Of a stretch of DNA of 55,278 bases, positions 24,103 through 31,042 are shown piece after piece (within the stretch, counting starts at the first letter, position 1; the number at the start of each line of letters is the position of its first letter). Under the pieces are notes generated by a model. The model was not told where the DNA came from, made no database searches, and was given only the letters and a program-made list of their open reading frames with translations. The stretch spans positions 1-55,278 of the forward strand of contig JAKPCH010000062.1 in assembly GCA_029553375.1 (NCBI GenBank). The letters are read 5' to 3'. The position numbers and the translations under genes were made by a program. This DNA comes from Deltaproteobacteria bacterium (lineage in GTDB: Bacteria; Desulfobacterota; Syntrophia; Syntrophales; UBA8958).

Positions 24103-25260
24103 TTACTTGAAGCTGCTCAGGATGTCCCTGGCGATGATGACACGCTGGATCTGGTTCGTCCCCTCGTAGATGGAGGTGATCCGCACGTCCCGGTAGTACC
24201 GCTCCACGGGGAACTCCTGAGTGTAACCGTAACCGCCCAGGATCTGGATGGCGTTGTGGCAGGCCCTCTCCGCCGCCTCCGTGGCGTAGTACTTGGCCAT
24301 GGAGGCCTGACGGGCGAAGAAGCGCCCCTTCTCCTTCTGGAAGGCGGCGTTCATGAGGAGGAGCCTTGCCGCCTCGAGTTCCGTGAAGGACTCGGCGATC
24401 ATCCACTGGATGGCCTGGAAATTGGAAATGGACTGATCGAACTGGCGCCGCTCGATGGCGTACTTCGTGGCGTACTCGATGGCGGCCTGGCCGACGCCGA
24501 GGGCGAGGGAGCCGATGCCGATGCGGCCGCCCGCCAGCTCACCCACGGCCGTCCGGAATCCGTCGTTGAGTTTGCCCATCATGTTTTCCTTCGGGATCCG
24601 GCAATCCTCGAAGATCAGCTCGTTCGTGGCCGAGGCGTGCTGTCCCATCTTGTGCTCCGCCCTGCCGACGGTGAAGCCCTTGGTGCCGTTCTCCACCAGG
24701 AAGGTGGTGATGCCCTTCCCCTTGGGGGCGGACTTGTCCGTCACGGCCCAGACGACGAAGACCCCCGCGTATTCGGCGCTGGTGATGAAGATCTTGCTGC
24801 CGTTGAGGACCCACTCGTTGCCGTCGAGGACGGCGGAGCATTTCATCCCCGCGGGATCGGAACCCGCCGTCGTCTCCGTCAGGCCGAAGCCCCCCGCGTA
24901 GTACTCGCCGGAGCAGATCTTGGGGATGTACTTCTTCTTCTGCTCCTCCGTGCCGATGGCCTGGATGACCTCGGCCACCATGTTGTTGACGGACATGGTG
25001 ACGGCGGTGGAGGCGCAGGCCCGGGCGATCTCCGTGATCGCCAGGCTGAAGGCCACGACCCCCGCTTCCGATCCCCCGTACTCGGCCTTGACGTTGATCC
25101 CCATCAGTCCCAGTTCCCCGAGCTTGCGGAGGTTCTTGAGGAACGTCTCCCGGTCGCCTTCCTGGTCCAGCTTGGCCGCCACGGGCTCCAGCTCCGATTT
25201 GGCGAAGTTGCGGGCCGTGTCTTGAATCATCCTTTGGTCTTCCGTCAAATCTAAGTTCAT
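24103..25260 (-). CDS. Acyl-CoA dehydrogenase (short-chain type)
   Basis: A 385-residue FAD-dependent acyl-CoA dehydrogenase, oxidising an acyl-CoA to the 2-enoyl-CoA. Marks: N-terminal helices (LTEDQRMIQDTARNFA), GFGLTETTAGSDPAG at the FAD site, FITSAEYAGVFVV, RRQFDQSISNFQAIQ, and Glu366 in YEGTNQIQR as the catalytic base. Length and motifs match butyryl-/short-chain enzymes or electron-transfer-flavoprotein-coupled relatives. No etfAB is near. AAGGGGAAGAG precedes the ATG. Upstream on the same strand, past a hairpin terminator, is the CoA-transferase pair. Confidence 0.93.
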   Translation of the reverse strand: MNLDLTEDQRMIQDTARNFAKSELEPVAAKLDQEGDRETFLKNLRKLGELGLMGINVKAEYGGSEAGVVAFSLAITEIARACASTAVTMSVNNMVAEVIQAIGTEEQKKKYIPKICSGEYYAGGFGLTETTAGSDPAGMKCSAVLDGNEWVLNGSKIFITSAEYAGVFVVWAVTDKSAPKGKGITTFLVENGTKGFTVGRAEHKMGQHASATNELIFEDCRIPKENMMGKLNDGFRTAVGELAGGRIGIGSLALGVGQAAIEYATKYAIERRQFDQSISNFQAIQWMIAESFTELEAARLLLMNAAFQKEKGRFFARQASMAKYYATEAAERACHNAIQILGGYGYTQEFPVERYYRDVRITSIYEGTNQIQRVIIARDILSSFK

Positions 25261-25344
25261 TGCTTCTCTTCCCCTTCCTGATTTTGATTATGAAACCACC
25301 TGCCGTCTTTACAGATGGGTGATTGCCGTCTTTGTCTGGTCATC

Positions 25345-25377
25345 AAAGAAAGAGGGGAAGCAAGCTTCCCCTCTTTT
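25345..25377 (-). terminator. Bidirectional intrinsic terminator after the CoA-transferase pair
   Basis: A perfect 12-bp stem (25349-25360 with 25365-25376) with loop CAAG; A/T-rich arms give a T tract in both directions. It lies 14 bases after the stop of the B-subunit gene. Confidence 0.8.
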
Positions 25378-25390
25378 CGGTCCCTGTTCT

Positions 25391-26293
25391 TTAAGCCTTG
25401 TCGATGATGGCCTGTATCTCGGGCGTGTAGGGCGTCTTCGCCGGGAGGAAGATCAGCTCGGGATCCACGAACTCCCTGAGGACGAAGAGCTCCCGGTAGG
25501 TGGGCCTGGGGGTCTCCCCCTTCACCCGCGAGACGTTGAGATCGAAGCCGCAGTTCTCCTTGATCTGTTCCACCGTGACGCCGGGATGGCAGGTCTCCAG
25601 GTAGATGATGCCGTTCTCGTCGAAGCGGTAGACGCCCATGTTGGTCACTACGGCCACGGGACCGCAGTCGGCGAAGGGCGTCCCCTTCCAGACCTCCTTC
25701 TTGGGCTTCCACTCGTTGGTCTTGAAGTCCCAGCACCACCAGCCGGGGGTGGTCGTGTAGTCGTTCCTCTCCAGGAAGCGCCTCTTCTCCTGGAGGATGA
25801 TGAAGGCCGTGCGTTTGGCCATGGTGCCGATGTCGGAGTTGCCCCCCGAGCCGGTGAAGCGGTGGGCGGGGGCGTAGTAGTCGCCGATGGAGGTCACGTT
25901 GACGCCGCCGTACTTGTCGATGGCCGCGCCTCCCAGGAAGCCCAGGGTGACGTAGCCCTGCTGGAGGTAGTAACCGAAGGTATCGACGAGACCGCCGAGG
26001 GTGGAGCTCATGTTGGCGGCGCGCTGGTCGCACACCGACATGGGGACGTGCATCGTCTTGCCGTCGCAGATCCCGGACTCGTAGATGAGCACCGCGTTCG
26101 GCGCGTTGGTGAAGTTGGCCGTCATGATGCCCACCATGGGCAGACCCGTACCCGCGAAGACGATGTCGTCGTTGCGGACCTCATGGGCCACGGCGATGGC
26201 CATGAGTTCGGGAAGGATGAACTCCCCCACGTTGGCCGGTACATCGGGGATCTGGTCTATCAAAGCCATCAATTCTTCCATAGATTTAGCCAT
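25391..26293 (-). CDS. Class I CoA-transferase B subunit (glutaconate CoA-transferase B-like)
   Basis: A 300-residue beta subunit of a two-gene class I CoA-transferase. FAGTGLPMVG and VLIYESGICDG carry Glu72, which aligns with the glutamate of glutaconate CoA-transferase B that binds CoA covalently; GGLVDTFG, GFLGGAAIDKYGNVN-like text (here GGVNV) and FTGSGGNSDIG follow. IpdB-type ring hydrolases of steroid breakdown share this fold, but the retained catalytic Glu favours CoA transfer. Compared with GctB it has extra C-terminal residues. RBS AAGGGGGG lies before the ATG, 19 bases after the A-subunit stop. Substrate unknown. Confidence 0.88.
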   Translation of the reverse strand: MAKSMEELMALIDQIPDVPANVGEFILPELMAIAVAHEVRNDDIVFAGTGLPMVGIMTANFTNAPNAVLIYESGICDGKTMHVPMSVCDQRAANMSSTLGGLVDTFGYYLQQGYVTLGFLGGAAIDKYGGVNVTSIGDYYAPAHRFTGSGGNSDIGTMAKRTAFIILQEKRRFLERNDYTTTPGWWCWDFKTNEWKPKKEVWKGTPFADCGPVAVVTNMGVYRFDENGIIYLETCHPGVTVEQIKENCGFDLNVSRVKGETPRPTYRELFVLREFVDPELIFLPAKTPYTPEIQAIIDKA

Positions 26294-26312
26294 ATCTGTT
26301 TCCCCCCTTTCG

Positions 26313-27371
26313 TTAGTAACCGCTTCTTGCGACGGACAGAGGCATCTTCATCCTGGGCGCCGGTTTCTTACCCCTCATCATCCGAGTGCTGTAGCCGGTC
26401 ACACTGTCGGCCCTAAGATCGAGGAGCCTCTTGGCACCGAGTTTCACTACGAAATCTTCCCAGTTCGCGGGACCGTAAACCCACTCGTCGAGCCATTTCT
26501 TCAGGTCTTCCGGGTTCCGCGAGGCCTTGTCCATCTCCCGCATGAAGGGTGCGTCGTAATCGTAGTAGAAGGGTACCGAGCTCGGGAAGGCGCCCCAGGG
26601 GCATTCCACGATTGCATCCACCACGAAGAAGGGGATCTGGTTGCTCTCGGGTTGTTTTCTCATCTCCGCCTCGGGGACGATCTCCTCGGCGATGATGACG
26701 ACCTTCTCACAGGCGAAGGAGATCTCTTTGTCGATGGTCCCCACGCCCCGCCAGCGGGCCGTTCCCTTGTCCCCCGCCTGGGCGACGTGAATGATGGCGA
26801 GTTCGGGCGTGGCGGCGGGGAGGAGGATTACATCCCCATCCGTCCACCAGAAGGGTTCCTGCATCTGGATGAACTTCTTCTTGGGGATCAGGGGGTTTTT
26901 ACCGTCCCTGAGACCGGCCCGACCCAGGGCGTCGTATTTCTCGTTATAGAGATCCGATCCCAGGGGGGCATAATAGGGGATGAAAGGCGCGCCGATGGCC
27001 CCGGCGAGGAAGCGCATGGCCATGGAACCGTGGGAGTAATCTTCCAGGATCACCTTGCCCTGTTTGTAGAGACGCTCGAGGTTGATGTCGATCTTGCCGG
27101 CCATCTCCCCCCAGCCCATCCAGTCCGTCTCGTAGATCTTCATGGCCCCCACGGCATTGAGGAGCCAGGTGCAGACGCCGCCGTGACGGTCGATAACATG
27201 GATGTCCTTGATCCCCTGCCTCACCGTCTCCCAGGCGAAGGCGAAGGGGTTGCGGTTGAAACCCGTAAACCCGCTGAAAGCACATACCACGCCGTCGTGC
27301 ATGAATTTCTTGACCGCCTCCTCGAGGGTCAAGATTTCGGCTTTTTTCGATTTCCCGCGAATTCTCGGCAT
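26313..27371 (-). CDS. Class I CoA-transferase A subunit (glutaconate CoA-transferase A-like)
   Basis: A 352-residue alpha subunit partner of the following gene. Family marks: ILTLEEAVKKFMHDG at about residue 14, FSGFTGFNRNPFAFAW, an acidic RHGGVCTWLL where many have the nucleotide-loop, and GAPFIPYYAPLGSDL. The fold resembles glutaconate CoA-transferase A and IpdA. RBS AAAGGAGGT precedes the ATG. It is the first gene of a transcript that begins near 27568, leaving a leader of nearly 200 bases. Confidence 0.88.
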   Translation of the reverse strand: MPRIRGKSKKAEILTLEEAVKKFMHDGVVCAFSGFTGFNRNPFAFAWETVRQGIKDIHVIDRHGGVCTWLLNAVGAMKIYETDWMGWGEMAGKIDINLERLYKQGKVILEDYSHGSMAMRFLAGAIGAPFIPYYAPLGSDLYNEKYDALGRAGLRDGKNPLIPKKKFIQMQEPFWWTDGDVILLPAATPELAIIHVAQAGDKGTARWRGVGTIDKEISFACEKVVIIAEEIVPEAEMRKQPESNQIPFFVVDAIVECPWGAFPSSVPFYYDYDAPFMREMDKASRNPEDLKKWLDEWVYGPANWEDFVVKLGAKRLLDLRADSVTGYSTRMMRGKKPAPRMKMPLSVARSGY

Positions 27372-27437
27372 AACTACCTCCTTTTGTTTTTAATGAACCC
27401 CTTTTGACGAGACAAAAATATGCCCTTGGTGTGCGTG

Positions 27438-27447
27438 TCACCTCCTT
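27438..27447 (-). promoter_or_regulatory. Orphan perfect Shine-Dalgarno sequence in the leader of the CoA-transferase operon
   Basis: AAGGAGGTGA, fully complementary to the 16S rRNA 3' end, lies about 67 bases before the A-subunit ATG and is not followed by a usable start codon at the right distance. It might be a ribosome standby site or part of a leader switch. Confidence 0.4.
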
Positions 27448-27574
27448 TCCTTCCGGGATTCGTGGTGATGATCGTGTTCCGCTGTTTATTGGGACACAGC
27501 TTCATCAGACCTTCATAAACGGGTCTATGATCGTATGTGGTGAAATAAGGACGAAAGCATCTGCTGCCCACTAG

Positions 27575-27603
27575 TCTGTAGAGAAAGCTCTTTGATTTGT
27601 CAA
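27575..27603 (-). promoter_or_regulatory. Putative sigma-70 promoter of the CoA-transferase pair
   Basis: Reading leftward, TTGACA (27603-27598), 17 bases and TACAGA (27580-27575). The -35 is perfect and the -10 matches three of six. Predicted start near 27568. The 265-base gap to the YcaO-partner gene (27372-27636) holds no gene I would accept. Confidence 0.55.
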
Positions 27604-27636
27604 GAAGAAATAAGGTCGTGAAAGGGAGCGGGCCGG

Positions 27637-28023
27637 TCAGGTCTCACCCTCGACCCCCGGGGGTATGAAGATCCTCTTCCTCCTGCCCGCGGAGACCTCC
27701 GTGGCGAGCTTCCTCAGGAGATCGGCAGGGATGGAGTCCCTGAGGTCTTCCACCTTCATCTCTATGACCTCGCAGTAGGCGTGGGTGAAGCCTTCGTAGA
27801 GGGCCGTCAGGTAATTCAGGCCGCCGTCGGGCGTCCCGAGCTTGATATCCTCCTCGATGACGGCGCAGATGAAGGGATCCTCGGCGAGCTTGAGGGAGGA
27901 GCCCTCGAGGCGTTTCAGGTATTCATGGGGAAGGATACCTTCCTCCCCGCGCAGACACGACAGCTGGTGGAATACGAGGTAGCAGTACTCGGCCCGTTCC
28001 CGTATCTCTTCCTTCGAGAGCAT
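27637..28023 (-). CDS. Small partner protein of the YcaO gene, unknown function
   Basis: A 128-residue soluble protein starting MLSKEEIRERAEYCY. It looks all-helical in the first 100 residues (repeated charged/hydrophobic pattern, GLNYLTALYEGFTHAYCEVIEMKVEDL), with a basic tail (AGRRKRIFIPPG). It is not TfuA. Its ATG lies 1 base after the YcaO stop, so the two are translationally coupled and very probably work together. The frame is open upstream to 28137 inside the YcaO gene; that part is a shadow. I recognise no family; a precursor, adaptor or substrate-recruiting role are all open. Confidence 0.8.
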   Translation of the reverse strand: MLSKEEIRERAEYCYLVFHQLSCLRGEEGILPHEYLKRLEGSSLKLAEDPFICAVIEEDIKLGTPDGGLNYLTALYEGFTHAYCEVIEMKVEDLRDSIPADLLRKLATEVSAGRRKRIFIPPGVEGET

Positions 28024-28024
28024 G

Positions 28025-29218
28025 CTAATCCCTGGTTCGCGGTTGGAAGAGCCTCTCCCCGATGCGGGTGCCGTCGAATCCGTATGCCTCCAGGCCCGGG
28101 ACGATGACCCGGGCCGTGGGGACGCCCAGATCCTCAACGGTGAGATCGACGACGATCACCCGCGTGAGGCCCGCCTCTCTCAGGCGGTCCGTCACCGCCT
28201 CGATATCCGCCAGGATGTCCATGGTGTAGTGGGAAGGGAGGTCGCCGAGGGTGATAGGTTTCTGGTCTTCCTCGTCCTTATAGATCTCCGGCTCCAGATA
28301 GGTGATCGGCCTTTCCCTGAGGCGGGAAGGACCGAAACGCCTCAAAAGAAGGGCTCTGGTCGTCGCCGCCTCCATCATGGCCCGACCGGCGGCCACCATG
28401 GGGTCCAGGTGGGCGCCGAATCCGTCCATGGGCATCATGTCCGGCTGTTCCAGATCGATTATCCGGGCGGCGACCACGGGGATGCCGAGATCCGAGGTGT
28501 AATCGGCAAGGGTCACCTCGACCCGGGCCTGGTGGAGGCGCCGGTGGATCTCGTGGAGGAAATCCCTGTCCGACGCCGAGGGTATGATCTCCGGGGGGGT
28601 CAGGCGCGCGAACTTGACGATGCTCCAGGCATCCCTTTCCACGACCTCGAGGAGACCGTGATAGACGGCCTCCTCGAGGGTGTTTCCCGAGGCGATCCCG
28701 TTGGTGTGGGTGGCCATCACGACGATCCCGTCCTCATGGAAGGGGTGGTAAACGGCGCAGGCGGGGACGAGGATCTCTTCGCCGTTGACGATGTCATAAC
28801 CCCGCACCCAGTTGATCTGGACCTCGGGGTCGTATTCGCTGAACCGGGGGAGAATCAGGTCCCGCGGGTCCAGGAGGGTGTGCCTTCCCCTGAGCTCCCG
28901 CCAGGAGCCCCTGACGAGGCGGTCTGAATAGTCACTTTTGAATTCGGAACAGTGACGCTCCACCGCCTCCATGGTCAGGGAGACCTGGGCCTGGACGGGG
29001 GAGATTCCCTTCCCCGTGTGGTAGGTCTCTGAGCCGTCGGGGCGGAGGCGGCGGCAGGAGAAGACGGGGAGGCCGATCCTGTCCCATACTGATATCTCAT
29101 GAAAATCTTCCATCCCCAGTCTGTGCCTCATGCCCGCCACGAAGGCGAGGGTGTCCTCCGGCATCCGGCAGCGGTGGGTGTCGTGGATATAGACCTTGGG
29201 ACAGGCTTTCAGCTCCAT
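28025..29218 (-). CDS. YcaO-family ATP-dependent enzyme (non-azoline type)
   Basis: A 397-residue YcaO protein. YcaO enzymes activate amide carbonyls with ATP, making azolines, amidines or thioamides. Seen here: GKGISPVQAQVSLTMEAVERHCSE at about residues 69-92 (the Sx3ExxE ATP/Mg motif), GNTLEEAVYHGLLEVVERDAW at about 190-210 and a QARVEV/ALLLRRFG core. The C-terminus ends LFQPRTRD and lacks the PxPxP tail of cyclodehydratases in azole peptides, which points to the thioamide or other branch. There is no precursor peptide with a leader in sight and no TfuA. The start at 29218 has GAGGAGG 8 bases upstream; the frame runs open to 29362 but crosses the promoter. Confidence 0.9.
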   Translation of the reverse strand: MELKACPKVYIHDTHRCRMPEDTLAFVAGMRHRLGMEDFHEISVWDRIGLPVFSCRRLRPDGSETYHTGKGISPVQAQVSLTMEAVERHCSEFKSDYSDRLVRGSWRELRGRHTLLDPRDLILPRFSEYDPEVQINWVRGYDIVNGEEILVPACAVYHPFHEDGIVVMATHTNGIASGNTLEEAVYHGLLEVVERDAWSIVKFARLTPPEIIPSASDRDFLHEIHRRLHQARVEVTLADYTSDLGIPVVAARIIDLEQPDMMPMDGFGAHLDPMVAAGRAMMEAATTRALLLRRFGPSRLRERPITYLEPEIYKDEEDQKPITLGDLPSHYTMDILADIEAVTDRLREAGLTRVIVVDLTVEDLGVPTARVIVPGLEAYGFDGTRIGERLFQPRTRD

Positions 29219-29246
29219 TAAAATACCCTCCTCGGCGTGCTTGACG

Positions 29247-29260
29247 CCTATAGCACAGAA
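29247..29260 (-). promoter_or_regulatory. Extended -10 promoter of the YcaO operon
   Basis: Reading leftward, TGC-TATAGG (TATAGG at 29252-29247) forms an extended -10 element; no good -35 lies upstream. Start near 29240 would leave a 22-base leader containing the GAGGAGG site. Confidence 0.4.
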
Positions 29261-29282
29261 TCGACGAAAATCCCCTCCCTTT

Positions 29283-29296
29283 TTTGAAATTTCAAA
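29283..29296. promoter_or_regulatory. Perfect 14-bp palindrome, candidate operator between divergent promoters
   Basis: TTTGAAATTTCAAA is a perfect palindrome lying directly against the -35 box of the rightward thiolase promoter (29297) and about 30 bases upstream of the leftward YcaO -10. Its place suits a dimeric repressor or activator controlling both operons. No regulator gene lies in the neighbourhood. Confidence 0.55.
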
Positions 29297-29325
29297 TTGA
29301 CAACGGCCTCCTAAAGGGTTATAGC
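29297..29325 (+). promoter_or_regulatory. Sigma-70 promoter of the beta-oxidation operon
   Basis: TTGACA (29297-29302), 17 bases, TATAGC (29320-29325): perfect -35, four of six at -10. Start near 29332, giving a leader of about 300 bases before the first thiolase gene. The gap 29219-29632 otherwise holds no acceptable gene. Confidence 0.65.
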
Positions 29326-29406
29326 TCTGTGGGTCAATGGCAGAAACACTCTCCATTCCCAAGATCTCGGAATCAGTGAAAGCTTGTTCATAGCCTGTCG
29401 ATATGG

Positions 29407-29438
29407 GGCAAAGGTCCGTGGGACAAAGGGTCTTTGCC
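29407..29438 (+). other. Nested hairpin in the beta-oxidation operon leader
   Basis: GGCAAAG (29407-29413) pairs with CTTTGCC (29432-29438), and GTCC (29414-29417) with GGAC (29421-29424) continues the same helix across a 7-base bulge. It lies about 75 bases into the predicted leader. Confidence 0.45.
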
Positions 29439-29632
29439 GTAATCTCAAGGAAGGGCGGGGGTTCGGTAGATCGTGAGGACAGAAGCGACGTTTTTTCCCT
29501 TTGGTCCCCTTTACCCTTCCGTCAACCACGACCGTTTCGTCGAAAAAATAATCACCCATCTCAAAGCGGCCGGGAACCTCGCCGTGACCATGAGTCACGG
29601 CCGGGGAACGGCGGAACAATAAGGAGGAGATC

Positions 29633-30994
29633 ATGGACAAGGTACCGCAGAAACTGGAGAAGAACAGGAAGGACTATTACGCGGGGGCCAAGGTGGCCGG
29701 TTTCGGCGAGCGAAAGCCTGATTTCACGGGCATGGGCCGGGCTTTCAAGAACACCTACAGGAATCTTCGTCCCGTCGTGTGCGTGGAGGCTTGCCGGACG
29801 CCCTACGGGGTCTTCGGCGGCTCCCTCAAGGAGTACGACGCCCCCCAGCTCGGGGCCCTGGCCATCAAGGAATGCCTCCGTCGGACGGGGGGCAAGGTCA
29901 AGGGGGAAGATGTGGACTACGTGATCATGGGCCAGGTCGTCCCCGCGGGCTGCGGCCAGGTCCCGAGCCGCCAGGCGACCCTCCTGGCGGGACTGCCCGA
30001 GTCGGTGCCCTCCATCACGGTGAACAAGGTCTGCTCCTCGGGTATCAAGACCATCGACCTGGCCGTGCAGATGATTCAGACGGGCAGGGCGGAGATCGTC
30101 ATCGCCGGCGGCCAGGAGAGTATGAGCAACTGCCCCTACGCCCTCCCGGACATGCGGTGGGGTTACCGCATGGGCCTGCCCCAGGGCCGCGTCGTGGACC
30201 TCATGGTCTATGACGGTCTGTGGGACGCCTTCTACAACCGCCACATGGCGATCCACGGTTCCGAGACGGCCGATGAGTTCGGCTTCACCAAAGAGGATCA
30301 GGACGAGTGGGCCTACCTGTCCCAGATGCGGGCCGTGGAGGCGATGAAGGCCGGGCGTCTCGACGACGAGATCTTCCCCGTCGTCGTTCACAAGGGCAAA
30401 GAGGAGGTGATCTTCGACCGGGACGAGGGACCGCGGCCCAATACGACCATGGAGGGCCTGGCGAAGCTGCCTCCCGTCTTCAACCACAAGAGCACCGTGA
30501 CGGGCAAGCCCGGGAGCGTCACGGCGGGCAACGCCCCCGGCGTCAACGACGGCGGCGACGTCTGCCTCATGATGAGCGCCGAGAAGGCCGCCGAGCTGGG
30601 TCTGAAGCCCCTCTTCACGGTCCTGGATTACGCCGAGGTCTCCCAGCCCACGAAGGACATCGCCACCGTCCCGGGCCTCTCCATCAAGAAGATCCTGGAG
30701 CAGAACGACCTCACCATCGACCAGGTGGACCTCATCGAGATCAACGAGGCCTTCGCGGCGGTGGTCCTCGTCAGCGCCCGGGCCATTTTGGGCCTCTCCA
30801 AGGAGGACATGCTCAAGAAGGTGAACGTCAACGGCAGCGCCATCGCCTATGGGCACCCCATCGGCGCCACGGGCGCCCGGATCCTCATGACCCTCGCCTA
30901 CGAACTGCGCCGCCGCGGCGGCGGTATCGGGGTCTGCGGTATCTGCTCGGGCCACGCCCAGGGTGATGCCATGCTGATCAAGGTAGAGCCGTAA
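29633..30994 (+). CDS. Thiolase (acetyl-CoA C-acyltransferase family) with N-terminal extension
   Basis: A 453-residue thiolase, cleaving 3-ketoacyl-CoA with CoA to release acetyl-CoA, or the reverse. The nucleophile is Cys134 in NKVCSSGIK. NEAFAAV and GHPIGATGAR give the active-site His. The C-terminal cysteine motif reads CGICSGHAQGDA where most thiolases have CIGGGQG. About 48 residues precede the usual start of the fold (PVVCVEACRTPYG), a basic Tyr/Lys-rich extension not found in ordinary thiolases. RBS AAGGAGGAG lies before the ATG. First gene of a five-gene beta-oxidation operon behind a long leader. Confidence 0.93.
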   Translation: MDKVPQKLEKNRKDYYAGAKVAGFGERKPDFTGMGRAFKNTYRNLRPVVCVEACRTPYGVFGGSLKEYDAPQLGALAIKECLRRTGGKVKGEDVDYVIMGQVVPAGCGQVPSRQATLLAGLPESVPSITVNKVCSSGIKTIDLAVQMIQTGRAEIVIAGGQESMSNCPYALPDMRWGYRMGLPQGRVVDLMVYDGLWDAFYNRHMAIHGSETADEFGFTKEDQDEWAYLSQMRAVEAMKAGRLDDEIFPVVVHKGKEEVIFDRDEGPRPNTTMEGLAKLPPVFNHKSTVTGKPGSVTAGNAPGVNDGGDVCLMMSAEKAAELGLKPLFTVLDYAEVSQPTKDIATVPGLSIKKILEQNDLTIDQVDLIEINEAFAAVVLVSARAILGLSKEDMLKKVNVNGSAIAYGHPIGATGARILMTLAYELRRRGGGIGVCGICSGHAQGDAMLIKVEP

Positions 30995-31042
30995 GGCTAA
31001 ATAAACGACCAGTTTCAATATCGGTGAAAGGAGAAGCAAGGT

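Noticed and set aside
27374-27571. A 65-residue minus-strand frame in the CoA-transferase leader
   Set aside because: Its start lies at or upstream of the predicted transcript start and has no ribosome binding site.
29337-29393. An 18-codon frame just after the predicted start of the beta-oxidation leader
   Set aside because: No Shine-Dalgarno sequence and no rare-codon or amino-acid run typical of attenuator peptides.
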